From contig OX419759.1 of NCBI GenBank assembly GCA_948567375.1, forward strand, positions 9,268,744 through 9,332,743: a DNA stretch of 64,000 bases, written 5' to 3'. Within the stretch, counting starts at the first letter, position 1. Each line of letters begins with the position of its first letter. The DNA comes from Lunularia cruciata. Its lineage: Eukaryota > Streptophyta > Marchantiopsida > Lunulariales > Lunulariaceae. Below, piece after piece: positions 1 to 12,200 of the stretch. The notes beneath the pieces are model-generated. The model saw only the letters and a program-made list of their open reading frames with translations, was not told the origin of the DNA and ran no database searches. The translations under genes were made by a program, and so were the position numbers.

Positions 1-269
1 CAGTGACAATCTACTAGTTGGACCTTGGGCTCTGCATGCGTTTCCATCTAAAGGGATTCAAGCTAGACATACTTAGTGGTTACAGTAGAATACATAATAG
101 AATATCAGGGAGTAAGGTCTAAAATGCTCGTACAAAAACTGTCCTAACCAATGTAGCAATGAATAAATACCTCTGAAGAAATCTTCCACAAAAATTTTAA
201 TACATAAAAAGTCCTCGTCATTTGACGCTTTACACTAAATTGGCTGCTAGATTGATAAGCACCTAATAC

Positions 270-1495
270 CTTGTACAGGAGTCCAGTGAATATGACCATA
301 AGTCCTGTGGGGCCAAGTAGCGTTAGAGGCTGGGCAGCCAGCAGCGCATACAAAACTCCTGACACTGCAAAGAAAACATGGAAATCACTACTTAGAGACC
401 TTACACATTAAAAGACAAATAGCAACAGACAATTGACGGAGATTAAAATTTAGTTGGATAGAGGTTCAGATTTCATAAATGATTCTACTTTGTCAACGAG
501 TCTGAAACAGTCAACAACGTTGAGCTACCAGTATTTTGGTCTGACCTTTCAAACAATAGATCGTTCTTCTTCAAAGTGGTAGAGTTGAATTTTCATGCAC
601 CATGAGCATGCTCATGAACATACTTCGACCTAAGGAAGTGAGTACTGCAACTTGAGGGTGAGAATAAGTAAAGAGGAAAACACAAAATGATCTGCTTTTC
701 TTGATGACAACAAATTTACCTGCAGTGCCAATGATGCTCTCTACAACCCCAATGGCATTGCCTGTCACCGTCCCCATGAGCCTGGAATCATTCACCCAAA
801 AAATGCGTCAGTTTCTTCAGTGCAACGATGCTACTGCTTGAGTGTCCTGAGTTCAAATGATTAGAGACTTCAGTGAATATACGCGTTAGTGCATTTCTGC
901 GTCCCAATTATTATAGTCATCCGAATCACAACCTTCACATGGACGTGCCAGTAACTTTTGTTTCCATAAGATGGAATGAACAGATTTCTTACCCTCCAAA
1001 TGCAAGGCATGGCGTCAAACAAGCGAAATAGAGGAAAAACGCTGCTGCAGCTGCCTTCGGTTGTAATGCATCCGTGAAGTCGCTTAAATAGAACTTGTAG
1101 CGTTCTTTAGCATCTTCCGCTATCCCCACTCCAAATCCTTTAAACTGTTCCTCTTTCTCTACAACAGCGGCTCCATTACAGTTTTCGCCATCTCCCACAC
1201 CTTCATTGAGTGCAACTGAACATCCGGTAACAATTCTTGATCGGGATTTCCGGCTCTTTGCCTTCAACCTCAATGGTTGAAAGCATGAAATGCCAAAATT
1301 CTGAGGTTTTAGAGCACCTTCGGTGACATTTTTGAACTTCAGTCCATTCCATACTAGTTGTCCGCAGCTTTCAAAACTCTTTGATTGGAACCGCTTCCGA
1401 ATGCTAGTTGACCCACAACTCCCAGCGATTACACCGTCAATGGGAAGAAACGTACACTGTCCGGACGAGGAGGATTGAACCACAAATCGTGCCAT
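270..1495 (-). CDS. SLC4/band-3-like anion (bicarbonate) transporter, plastid-type leader, 5' exons only
   Basis: Three exons are supported: 1495-993, 781-720 and 364-270. All have GT donors (GTAAGA, GTAAAT, GTATTA) and AG acceptors, and the phases fit across both introns. The first Met follows an in-frame stop. About 110 N-terminal residues are rich in Ser, Arg and Gly with few acidic residues at the start, as in a chloroplast transit peptide. The family region then begins: YLSDFTDAL, a first membrane segment ending LAFGG, then LMGTVTGNAIGVVES and a second segment ending LLYK. The FGG-L-x-G junction, AAQPL and LLGPTG are typical of SLC4 bicarbonate/anion exchangers and differ from plant BOR borate exporters, which have FGEQL and GGQPLLILG at these places. 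An inferred role is bicarbonate or anion movement across a plastid membrane. The rest of the protein lies left of position 1. A weak fourth-exon candidate is 47-1 (acceptor TTTAG). Confidence 0.78.
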
Positions 1496-1499
1496 TTCA

Positions 1500-2300
1500 C
1501 AAGAAAATTGAAGCGAAATTGCAGGACTATCGGTAGCTCATAAGAACTAGCAAGTTGTTAGCTGGTTAGCACAAGAAGAACGAGAAGAAGAAGAAGAAGA
1601 AGAAGCAACGAACTGATAAATCTCCGAGCCCGCCTCAAAACCTCTACTACCGCCTCAGCCCAAAAAATTCACCAGAACGGCAGCAAGAACTCGACAAGGG
1701 TATCACACACAGCTGAAGCCTCGGCACTTGCTGTTCCATCATTTTCAAATCCTCATCCACTCATCCGTGAATTTTGCCCACGCACCTGCTCTTCCTCCTC
1801 CGCTTTCCTCTCGTTCACCGGCAAGAATTAGCCAGATCCACTGCTCTATAATTCCCCCCACCTCGTACTCTCAGTTCCGATGCACGGAACGAACCTCGCA
1901 ATGTGGGCAATTCGACATCCAGTAATCGAAGGGAATCAAGAAGCAGAGTAAAGAGAGACCGAGAAAGCCATAAGTCGTGAATCTATCGAGTGAGTGTCGC
2001 CACATTCAAGTCCCCGACCAGGCAGACAGACAGGAGCTGAAGATTCCCCCGTCCAAGCACAGAACTGTAATGCTTTTAAGAACTTTATCAGAGCCTATCC
2101 GGAGCTCTCGTTGCTTTGCTGCTTGTCTGTGTCTCTGTCCGTGAGGCAGAAAGAGGATGGGAAGTTCGACTATTCCTGAGCCACATATTTTCATCATCAC
2201 AGCAGTGATGGTGTCTGAGCTATTGGCCATGGTCATGGGCCGTGGGAAGTTGGGAAATTGCGGTTAGGGAGCTCTTTGCTTCTCCCATAGGATCACTTTT
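1500..2300. promoter_or_regulatory. Upstream region of the transporter gene, with GAA repeat leader
   Basis: This stretch is clearly richer in G and C than the DNA to its right, as expected around a transcription start. No TATA box can be assigned. Read on the gene strand, the likely 5' leader holds a CTT/TTC tract (plus-strand GAA repeat at about 1574-1605), a common feature of plant leaders. Short open frames on either strand here have no recognisable domain and are not called as genes. Confidence 0.4.
1574..1605. repeat. GAA/TTC microsatellite
   Basis: About eight GAA units, one interrupted by CGA, lie 80-110 bp upstream of the transporter start codon. On the gene strand this is a pyrimidine-rich CTT tract, probably in the 5' untranslated leader. 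Confidence 0.8.
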
Positions 2301-3265
2301 CCTTTGTCATGCAGGTTTCTCAAGGTCAACTGGAGCCTGAGAAAGAAGAAACGCGAGACACAGAGCATAACAATAGAAATACTAATTACTTTTTTTTATT
2401 CAATTACTTTTCTTTGTTTATTTTTTTACGTTGAGAATGGGGAGCCATCAAGCGAACCTAAGAGGTAACACAACGCTAAGCCCCAGTGAAAACTTCTCAA
2501 GAAAGTAATCGTTAGAATGCTCATTGGGATGGATTACAGTATACAGTTGATGGCTCTCGAATTCCTAACATCAATCAGATACGGAAAACTATTTGTAAAA
2601 TTTATTTAGTACTCGTTAGCATCTTATTCGATCAGCATGAGTAAGTGTAAGGGCTACTATTAATGCATATTCTTTTAGTGTATCAAATCGATGGTATGAA
2701 GAAAATTTGAAAACTGTAAATTGAAATAAACATGTTTTTGAAATTTAGAAAACTAATCATTTTAATCATCAAAATTGTATATTAATTCTTAGAAATTGAA
2801 TTTTCACTTATGCTACCTGAAAATCTTCTTACAAAATATGATAGGTTTTTCTCCTCTATATTTGAAACAAAAAATGTAAATGATATCTAAAACAGTGAAT
2901 TCAGAATTATACATGTCATTAGAAATTAACATATTGTTTTTTTTATTCGTTTATTTTCTATCATTATATTATAGAATATAAAAATTTAGATATACAGCTT
3001 CAATAAATAATTCTATTTCACAGATATTTAGGTCTTTTATAAATTTTATATATATATATATATATCAATGCAAAACTTAATATTTTTTAGAAGATAATAT
3101 AATAAATTGTTCTAACTATTTTTAATTTATTTATCTCTATAACAATCCACGATGACCTTCTAGGTGAAACTTAATCTTGAAGAGGTACTTGAGGAACATG
3201 TTCAAGAAAAAGATCATTTCTATGATAAATCAATCTAAAATCAATCTAAAAAGCCTCTCTAATAT
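2301..3265. other. AT-rich DNA without a recognisable gene
   Basis: No open frame with a recognisable domain was seen. The base composition drops sharply to AT-rich from about 2370. A TA dinucleotide run lies at 3047-3065. Confidence 0.6.
3047..3065. repeat. TA dinucleotide repeat
   Basis: Nine and a half uninterrupted TA units in AT-rich intergenic DNA. Confidence 0.85.
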
Positions 3266-3270
3266 CCGAT

Positions 3271-3413
3271 ACAATAAAGAAAAGGGAAAATAAAGGAGGG
3301 GAAGACCCCATCAAGCCCGTACAAGGGAGAGAACAAAAAACAAAAACAAAAACAAAAACAAAAAGTAACATGGGGCTAAGTCCCAATAGAGTCTATATGA
3401 AAAATCTGCCCTG
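3271..3413 (-). mobile_element. 5'-truncated copy of the RLE-type LINE (3' end only)
   Basis: The sequence matches the reverse complement of the last ~140 bp of the full-length LINE at 9281-13005: the segment with GAAGACCCCATCAAGC, the GGGAGAG stretch and the GGGGCTAAG segment. A T-rich tail (A-rich on plus, 3271-3285) follows the 3' end. CCGAT flanks both sides (3266-3270 and 3414-3418), which fits a target-site duplication. An AAAAAC microsatellite has expanded inside it (about 3334-3365). Confidence 0.75.
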
Positions 3414-3418
3414 CCGAT

Positions 3419-5250
3419 GGATGAGAATTTTATAAGATATTAGACATATGATATTATCGATCATGTTTAAATTTCTTATTTTTGTTTTGTTTTTGTTATG
3501 GATATTCTAAGCGGATTAACAGAGGATGAGATTAAATCAATACTCACCTGGACATGCATGCCACATCGGAGTTATAAATAATGATAAAAAATATTTTTTG
3601 TTCCATCAAAATGGCACGCGACTTTCAGCGAAAGACGGGTCCACGAGCAAGGATTTTTGTAGAAAGTAACTTCTTTCGAGCAGTATCTACTAACCGATAT
3701 TTGCGAATTTTCTCATCAGGGAACAGATATTAGAGGAAACCCCTTGTCTCTAATAATCGACTTTTGCTGATTTCCTTATCAGATTGCAAATATTAGAGGT
3801 TATCGAGCTATCAAAGGTTATTAGAGGTATATTAGAGATATTAACCATAGAAGAGTCGGTTGCCAAGTAATTTATCGAATATTAGAGATTATCAGATTAT
3901 CCAATATCTAGTATTAGAGGGACGATTGTATTTTTTCATTCCCGTTATTTGGTACCTTGTAAAACATTTTGAATTTATTCGAATCTCTTGGATATTTTCA
4001 AATGAGACAACACAACTACTTCACACTTTTCAACTGAACTATCATAATATGTCAAAACTATGTTTTATGGTTTCATTTGATTCTAACAAAGCCATTGTAT
4101 TCTTTTTGAGAGTGCGTATGATAATATTGAGCCATTAAACCTCTGTTTCTTGTGCTCGGTATCTCGTCATCAAGAAATTATTTATAATTACTTATCTATA
4201 AACTATTAATTTTTTAGAGATTTTTCAAAAAATAAATTTCGGAACTTTGATTTTTCAACATTTTTCAGACCTCGGAAGGCCAAATTATAGGCAAAATGTC
4301 ATTTTTAATTATTTTTGTTGAATATCTAAAAAATTTATGTACTGGAGTTAATTTATGTCCTTTTTTAACTAGTTTTGATGGTAGATCTAGACTAAGGAAA
4401 ATTTTATTGTAGTAATCTGATATTAATATTATTTTGGAACAAGATTTTTTCTATGAATATGTTATTTACACCAGTTATACTTTTAGACATTACTACTAGT
4501 AATATATGATAAATCCCAAAACATTATTTATTAATCAAATTTCCACTTCCATACATCTTTGGTCATTTAGGAATGGCCGATGAAGATAATTCTTAAGGAT
4601 GTTTTGATTTTGATAGATCACTCAAGCTTGTTTGAATAAAAATCATTTATGTTAGATTTATCCTTAAAAAGAACAAAGAGTCTTTGGAATACCAATGGCA
4701 TGTTTCTTTTTCTTCTTCTTTTTTACCAAAAACCTCAAATTTGGAATCTTTCTTGTATGCACATTAAATAAAATAAATCGAATTGTTAATTTTTTTAGAT
4801 ATATCCATATATGGTGTATTTGAAAGTCTATTTATATTATCTTGATTTCATACAAATGCTTTGTTATTCTGTTGTAGAGTATATTATACTAACCTCTATT
4901 CATAATTTTTTTTTATGGAAAAAATATTCTCATTACATTCTTAATATAAAATGCTAGATTTTCTTATAGATTTTAGATTATTTTTCTCAATAAAGATGAC
5001 TTTAGAGTTTTTCTTTTCGATTTCAGGTTTAGTTTTCTCTATGAAAACGAAGCTTTGCTTTTCACTGAAATCACTGTACTTTTGGTTTGAAACTTTGAAA
5101 CAAAAGTCGTCGAAGAGATAGATTTTAGAATCTCGCTTTACCTTCATGATGTTTATTCGAACTACAATTTCGTTCTTCCTTCATGGTGTTCATAGAACTA
5201 TGTGCGTCTAATCTTCTAGAGGAGCTAGATTTTGAATCTCTATTTCCACT
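3419..5250. other. AT-rich intergenic DNA
   Basis: No gene or complete mobile element was recognised. Several short runs around TATTAGAG(A/G)TTAT recur at 3720-3910, an irregular local repeat. Open frames here are short and have no conserved motif. Confidence 0.5.
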
Positions 5251-7543
5251 AAAACAATAGACCTGCTAACCCCTTTTCGATATTTTTCATCGTCATTTCT
5301 TTTACTTTTCCACTAAAATTTGGAGATTGCGTAAGAGGTCTAAAGACTTAAAGCCTTGTTGAAATTTTATTTATTATATTAATAATATTTCATTAAATTT
5401 AAGATTGAAATTTAAGATATTTTTGGTCTCTTGAATGCCAAACTATCAATTTTTAAATATTTTGATAATAATAACATAATAATTTATAATATTTCCATAC
5501 AATAAATATAACTAAAATATTTTGAAACATGGAATATTTTTATAAAATTTACAATTAAAAATGCACATTGATGAAAATTTACTTTTGATGTGTATAAATG
5601 GACATTTAAGTCAGGAAATTGGACAAGTGGATCGTATAAGTAGAAAATTTTGACTTTGCAGTACTAAACATGTAGGATGAATGAAATAGGTATTTAAAGT
5701 ATAAAAAATTTAGAAGGGTGATTTTGGAATTTAGGAAGTTACTTTCAGAAAAGACAGATGACGTAAAGGTATCAAAGATAACTTATTATGACGCCAAAAA
5801 AGGAAATAAGTAGGATGTAGGAAAAACATCTTAATGTTCATACAACTGTTTAAACATAAGTTTGCCTATCAAAATAAATAAAAAATTAAAATTAGGAAGG
5901 AAAAAAATCCATATTAGTCATCTAATATTTGGTTATCAATAATTTAATGATAATGCTACGTAACGTGGTAATTTAAGAAAAGACATGCAAAGATGCAACA
6001 AGTAACACTTTCACTTCAATTGCTATTGAGTTGTAAAAGTGATTTCAAATTTCCCTGAAAGAATTTTTTATTATTTTTTGAGTGAGAACTTAAGAAATTT
6101 AGTTTTTTTAGTGCCCAAAAATATACAAGTCAACAATTCTACATGACCAAAAATCCACTTTTAGTCATAAAAGTCATTAAATGTTTTCCTCTACAAACAT
6201 GACTTGTGATGAAAAAAAGCCCTGAATATTAACTAAGCTAGCTAAACTGTTTCCCCTCTATCTCTTTATTATTTAATCAGCACTAATTTCGTGTCTCTTA
6301 TTCTCTAGCCCTTAAATCTACTTTCTGCTACTCATCTCTTGTTTATAAGGATATTTAATTTATCAGTGTTAAGTTAAGTAGTAACCTTCTAAAACCTAAT
6401 GTTTATTCAATTCCAAGAAATTATACTATATAACTTCATCAACAAGCTGAGCGAACCAGTACAAAATGTTCAGAAAGGCTTTAGCACGAACTGATCAAAA
6501 AGCATAACTATATGATAAAAAAAAGTTCACTGTTCTACATATCCATATAATACACACCATTCGGGTTTCAGTGGGACTTTGCTTCTAAGATGTCTAATTT
6601 AATACTGATGAGGTTGAAAGTATAAAATCAGAAGAGAAAATTATATTGAAAGTATAAAATCAGAAGAGAAAATTATATTTCGGTCGCAAAATTTAAGGCT
6701 CACCTACTCTTTTTAATAAATCACAATTCCAGGTAAAGTCTTGCATAGCTCGAATATCTTAGGTGCGATCGGGTAGATTTCTCAAAAAAAGTCTATTGGG
6801 TTTAGCCCCATTTTACCTTTTTTGTCTCTACGACTTGATGGGGTCTTCCCATCCTTCGTTTTTTCTATGCGGTCGCCTTCTCTTTGGTAAAGTCTTGTAT
6901 CTTCTTGGATACGTACGTTGGATATTATCTCTTCAAGTTTCAACTGCCATCCCATTCACGGTCTTAAGATTCGCTTCTTTGGAAGCCAAGGACTTCGTAC
7001 TTGGGGATGTGAGATGACTGAATAGAAAAGATGAATGCCACTTATTCGCCACCACTTAAGCAGGCGATTATAGTAAATCCACTGAATAGCTGATCTGGTC
7101 GATAAATTAGAAACAAACATTTTGAAACACAAGTATACATGGACAAAAGTAAAGGAGTCAATCTTACTAACCTTTAAAAGATGATGGTTGCAATCCTATG
7201 ATAGGGTAGGTAGGAGTTTCATTTTCGTGTGTTTATGGCCTTTCCATGGAAAACTTTGGAACGTTTATGTCGAGGGAAGGAGGAATATTATTGTCTTCAT
7301 TACTTATGTGGTGTTCTTGGTAGTTTTTCAAAAAGGAATAAATAGTAGGCAATTTGGATTATACTCATTCACTTCCCCGTCATGTAGTTGTGTGATAAAC
7401 TTATAAGGACAACGACCAGAATTATCTTCGAGACTAGGATGATCGGTGGAGACGGGGATGACATGCAGAATTGTATTTGGGGATGGGAATGATAGATGGG
7501 GTTCTTTTTGCCCCATGCATTATGCACGAAGCTTACACTAGTA
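5250..7543. repeat. Left flank of duplicated segment, copy 1
   Basis: From the ACAATAGACCTGC motif at about 5254 this DNA is collinear with 31775-33090 (copy 2), and from about 5930 with 55600-56850 (copy 3). Copy 2 lacks what corresponds to about 6078-6912. Copy 1 lacks about 175 bp present in the other two (between 7051 and 7052 here; 32760-32935 and 56520-56700 there). No coding region is recognised. At 7543 the flank is interrupted by the copia element; the 5 bases before it are TAGTA. Confidence 0.75.
6744..6885 (+). mobile_element. 5'-truncated LINE fragment with 12-bp target-site duplication
   Basis: A 142-bp copy of the LINE 3' end (compare 12852-13000), beginning CATAGCTCG and ending CGGTCGCC plus a short CTT tail. 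It is flanked by GGTAAAGTCTTG at 6732-6743 and 6886-6897. The homologous DNA of copy 3, at about 56350-56365, has the same flanks with a single GGTAAAGTCTTG and no insert, so it is the empty site. Confidence 0.92.
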
Positions 7544-7806
7544 TGTTGAAAACAAGCGAATGCAAGATTATGTGCATACATATAAAGACTGAATCAAACA
7601 GATCTCCGATATTCAATAGCGATTCTTTGGAGATGAATTAATTTCATAAACATTGCCAAGATCCAATTACATATGAATTGTAGGTAGGCAGGTATTCAAC
7701 GGATGTAACTAGGAACAAGGAGCTATCTAAAACTGATGCCAGGAAGAATTATTTAATTGCAAGAACCATGAAGTCACTTGTGAACTAGAAGGTTACAAGA
7801 TCAACA
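7544..7806 (-). repeat. copia 3' LTR, copy 1
   Basis: 263 bp with TGTTGA at the plus-strand start and TCAACA at the end. It is similar over its length to 21298-21559 and 35921-36162. The adjacent purine tract lies on the internal side, marking it as the 3' LTR of a minus-strand element. Confidence 0.8.
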
Positions 7807-9280
7807 TCTCTCTCCTTCATGGTTGTATTAAAGTCTCAGATTTCCAATGCAATAGTCATGCTTTGAATATGAGAGTCTTTTGGTTAGCACATCTGCTCGA
7901 ATATCTAAAGAAGCTATCTATTTGATTGACATATCTTCTAAAGCATATCATTCACAACTGAAATGATGTTGGATATCTATGTGTTTGCTTCTAGAATGAT
8001 TTAGAAGATTCTTAACCATGTATAGACAACACTTCTTATCTTCTTGTATTATAGTTGATCCCAATAAGAATTCACAAACAGAAATCTGTTAGAAGTTGAC
8101 TTAACCAAATTGCCTCTCTCAGGGCAGTTGAAATTACTTGATATTCTACAAATGGTGTAGAAATAGCTATGGTTTTTTTTATGTTGACTACTACAACTGA
8201 TAGCTCTAGATCCAATTCAAAAAAAACCTATTATTGACCATCGATCTTTATGATTGGCTAATCAATCAGAATCTATACATTTGGGAAGCCTTTGATTAGC
8301 AATTTGTCATAAGAACAACTTGTACTCTAGTGTTCTGAAGAGATACCTAAAAATTAGTTTAACCATGTCAAGATGATCCATGGTAGGAGATGAGCAAAAT
8401 TGACTTAAAAAATAATTGCAAATGAATAATTTAGGTAATTTAGCAACATTGTGTACATATATATATCCTACTAGTCTTTGATATGTTTGTACTTCAGTAG
8501 GCTAATGCACAATTGTATTATTTAAGAAACTTCCTTATGGATCTTGAGGTTGGTCTCAATTGGTGTAGTAATTGTTGTGCAATGTTGAAAACTTGATTGC
8601 TACAATATGCTCTCCAATTAACTTTCTTAATCCAATAGAATGTAACCCATATCATAATCAATTTTTATCTTCATCCCAAAATACCATTCTAGTGATGATG
8701 GTCCTTTCACCTTGAACTCTTGTTTTAGTTACAACACTAATAGGTCCAAATGAAATTGGGAAGCATCATAGGGATTAGATCATCAATGTTAACTAGTAGA
8801 ATAACTAAATTAGTGCATGTTGAATGTGTGTACAAGTAGACATCTGCTTTTGATCAAAAAATCCAAGCTTTATGAAGAAAGCATCCAATTGTAGCCACCA
8901 ACATCTCCACCATTGGTGTAGACCTAAAGCTCTATGCATAGAAGTCCCATTGGTTGTTTGAACTTTGTCTCATGACACATGTATCTTGAAGGTAAGGTCA
9001 TATATACTTGTTTGGTTAATGTACCATAAAGGTATGTTGTGTTAATATCCAATTGTAGAATAATAATAAATAGTGCATAACCAGAGTGTAAAAGACCGAG
9101 ACCAAGGAGAGAAATAGTAGAATAGAAGATCAAAGTGAAAGATAACATTAGGACTCTTGAATGAGGGAAACTCCAAATGCTTAGCATGAGCTTTGACTTT
9201 GGTATTTATAGGAAGCATGTAAGGTTCTTGAGAAGCTTCCTAAAGCCACTTTCTTGGAGTGCAAGCTTACCTAATTAGGA

Positions 9281-12200
9281 GATGCGGGAGATGCGGGAGA
9301 GTGTGGAGATGGGAGAGGAGAGGGAGAGATGTGAGACAATTTTGATAATTCCTGAGTGGTCTCTAGCACGTAGCAATCGAGTGAATAGTCAATTCTCTTC
9401 ATTTTTCAATTTCGGTTCCATTGGTACCTAGATTGAAGACTATGGAGAATGGAGTAGAAAGTTACAAAGATTTTTAGCTTTTTTAGGGTTGAGAGTGATC
9501 ATTATACATTGAGAGTGATGGGTTGGAAATTTTCATTTCTAATCTCTTGGTTTTCATGATTAAGTTCCATGTGAACTTGATTTGAAAATTTTGGAGATGA
9601 AAATTGAAAGTTATGAGAGTTTATAGATTTTAGGATTTGGAGAGATTGTTTCTTATGTGAGTTGGGATGTGAGGGGTTGTGGTTTTGCAGATATGGGGAG
9701 ATATGGAGAGGAGTATCATGTGTTACTATCATTATTCTTGTGCTAGCCATGGCTACACCTTCCCATGTGAGGTCACCTAGAGCGGGTCGGGATACACCAT
9801 GCACGGTGTGTCACCGACGCTTTACCTCGCAAGGGGTAAAGACCCATGTGGGAAGGATGCACAAGGACTATGATTGGACCACTTGGGATGCTCACGTGAG
9901 ACGAGCGACCACATCGACTGCAGTGACACTCGGGATTACGCATGCTTCTTCTATACCTTTGTTGATCGCTCCAGGGATACCGATCGAGTCGTGGGAGTGG
10001 TTAGCTTCTCAGGCAGGTTGCATTTTGGGGTTATTTGAGACTAGTTTTCCATATCCACATCTCTTCCATAGGCTGCCCCGCACACTCCATGATGAGGCGA
10101 GACAGGCTTTTTGCCTCCATTGGATAGTTTGGCACGTGATCCCTTGGACGAGTTAGCGTGGTTCCTATTCCTCCTACTCCCTCAATGGTGTCTTTGTTAT
10201 GCTAGAGGGGGACGCGCATGGCATAGAGAGGTGGCGGCTAGATTTCGTCAATTCCAAGCGGGGGATTGGGCAGCGCTTCAGGAGGAGTCTGTTAGGGCTA
10301 AACAATTTAGGAGACATGCATCACCACAGGATACCATAAATTCCACTCGATTACAACGATGTAGGACATTGGGTCAGGCGAGAGAGTTTAGTAGAGCAGC
10401 ACAAGCGCTACACCCTTTGTCTATAGCGAGTCCTACTGATGAGACCATCTCTTCCCTATGCTTATTGCATCCTATAGCATTAGAGGGACTACCACTAGAG
10501 GTCTTAGATTATCAACCTGAGTAGCCTTTATGTCTTGATAGGTCGCTATTTGCACAAGCATTGTGCACTGCCCCTCGCCTTTCCTTAGGAGGCTTGTCAG
10601 GGATGGTTTATGAGCACCTTAGAGATTGCTTCCAGGCAGATGATCCTTCTAGTGGTTTTACGGAGTTGTTTCAAGTGGCTGCAACAGTAGCGAGAGGAGA
10701 CATTCCTATGTCTGTTAGTCAGGTCTTAGGTGCTAGTCGACTTCTTGGGATTGAGAAGGACACGGGAGGCATTAGACCGATTGCTATTGGAGAGATCTTT
10801 TTGCGTTTGGTTAGCCGTACCATTGTCCTTCAGCATTGTTCTCACTTTTGACAACACCTTAGTCCACATCATTTTGGAGTAGCTACACCTGGAGGATGTG
10901 AGGCTATATCTCTAGGCATTAGAGCACTCCTAGATATCCATCCGGAGTGGGTCATCCTACAGGTGGATGTTGAGAACGCTTTTAATAGCATCTTACGTGC
11001 ATCCATCTTTAGAGAGCTTAGGGAGGCTGGTGGATCCTTGGCGAGTCTCATTCCTTTTGTGTGGTCTTTTTATGGCTCTCCTGCTTCCCTTTACTACCAG
11101 CATGGTGGTTCACAGGAGGGAGTCACCGTCTTGGAGTCAGCTGTTGGTACACAACAGAGAGATCCTTTGGGGGGGCCCTTATTTGCCATGGCTCACTTTA
11201 GAGCTCTCCTATCTACTACTTTGGCCATGCCAGGTTGTGTATTTCCCTCCTTGGTAGATGATACACACATCGTAGGCCCTGTAGATCAGATTAGGCAGGC
11301 CTTTGACTACTTGACTACCGAGCTACAACTAGTAGGCTTGAGAGTCAAGGTGTCAAAGTGTAGGGCATGGTCCCCTTTAGGTATCCCTCCCCACCTTGAG
11401 CTTCCAAAGGGGTGTATCACATCCACAGATGGACTTCGTGTTCTTGGAGTGCCAGTAGGATCGGAGGATTTTGTCACACGCTTCTTGGACGTTGCCCTTG
11501 CAGAGGATGTTCTCCATGTGGATGACCTTCCATTACTAGGAGATCCGCAGGTGGCATTTGGTATACTCTCTTCCAGTATTGCTCGTTGACCATCCTACCT
11601 CATCCGTACACATCCCCCCTCACCGTCCTTCCTATCACGTTTGAGAGCATTTGATAGGAGGATTAGGGGAGTCTTTGGTGATATTATTGGACCAAGGACT
11701 TTTGAGTGTGTGACATGGGATTTGGCACGTAGACAGACGGCTCTACCAATCTCATGTGGTGGGGTTGGCTTGCTTTCTATGGAGGAGATGGCACCTATAG
11801 TGTTTTTGGGTAGTTGGGCTCTCTCTGCACCCCTACTTGCCTCTCGTTTTGTGATTGCTAATAGGCCGGTTTTGGAGACTTATGTGACAGAGGTGGAGGG
11901 AGGACCATTTTCTCTCCAGGTGTTATTACGGCAGACAAGAGATAGTCTATCCCCACGAGCACAAGAGGGTTTTCCATCATTTGCTTCACTATCGTCAGAT
12001 TGGACTAGAGGTCTACAGTCTTCCTTGATGGAGCGACAGTGTGAGCATACGCTACATTCTCTCTTAGTTAACTCGTCCATTCCTCAGGCTACTAGAGCAC
12101 GTCTACGCTCTTGCTCCGGCAAGGGTGCAGGCTTGTGGATCCTAGCTCGACCATGCATTAGGGCTTTCCGACTCGCACCAGCTACTTTCTCCACAGCGAT

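Noticed and set aside
270-1495. Identification of the left-edge gene as a BOR borate exporter
   Set aside because: The FGG-L-x-G and LLGPTG residues and the long plastid-type leader differ from BOR proteins; only the superfamily is shared.
1728-2236. Short open frames upstream of the transporter on both strands
   Set aside because: 60-76 codons, no domain, low-complexity Ser/Pro composition. They fit chance frames in a GC-richer promoter region.
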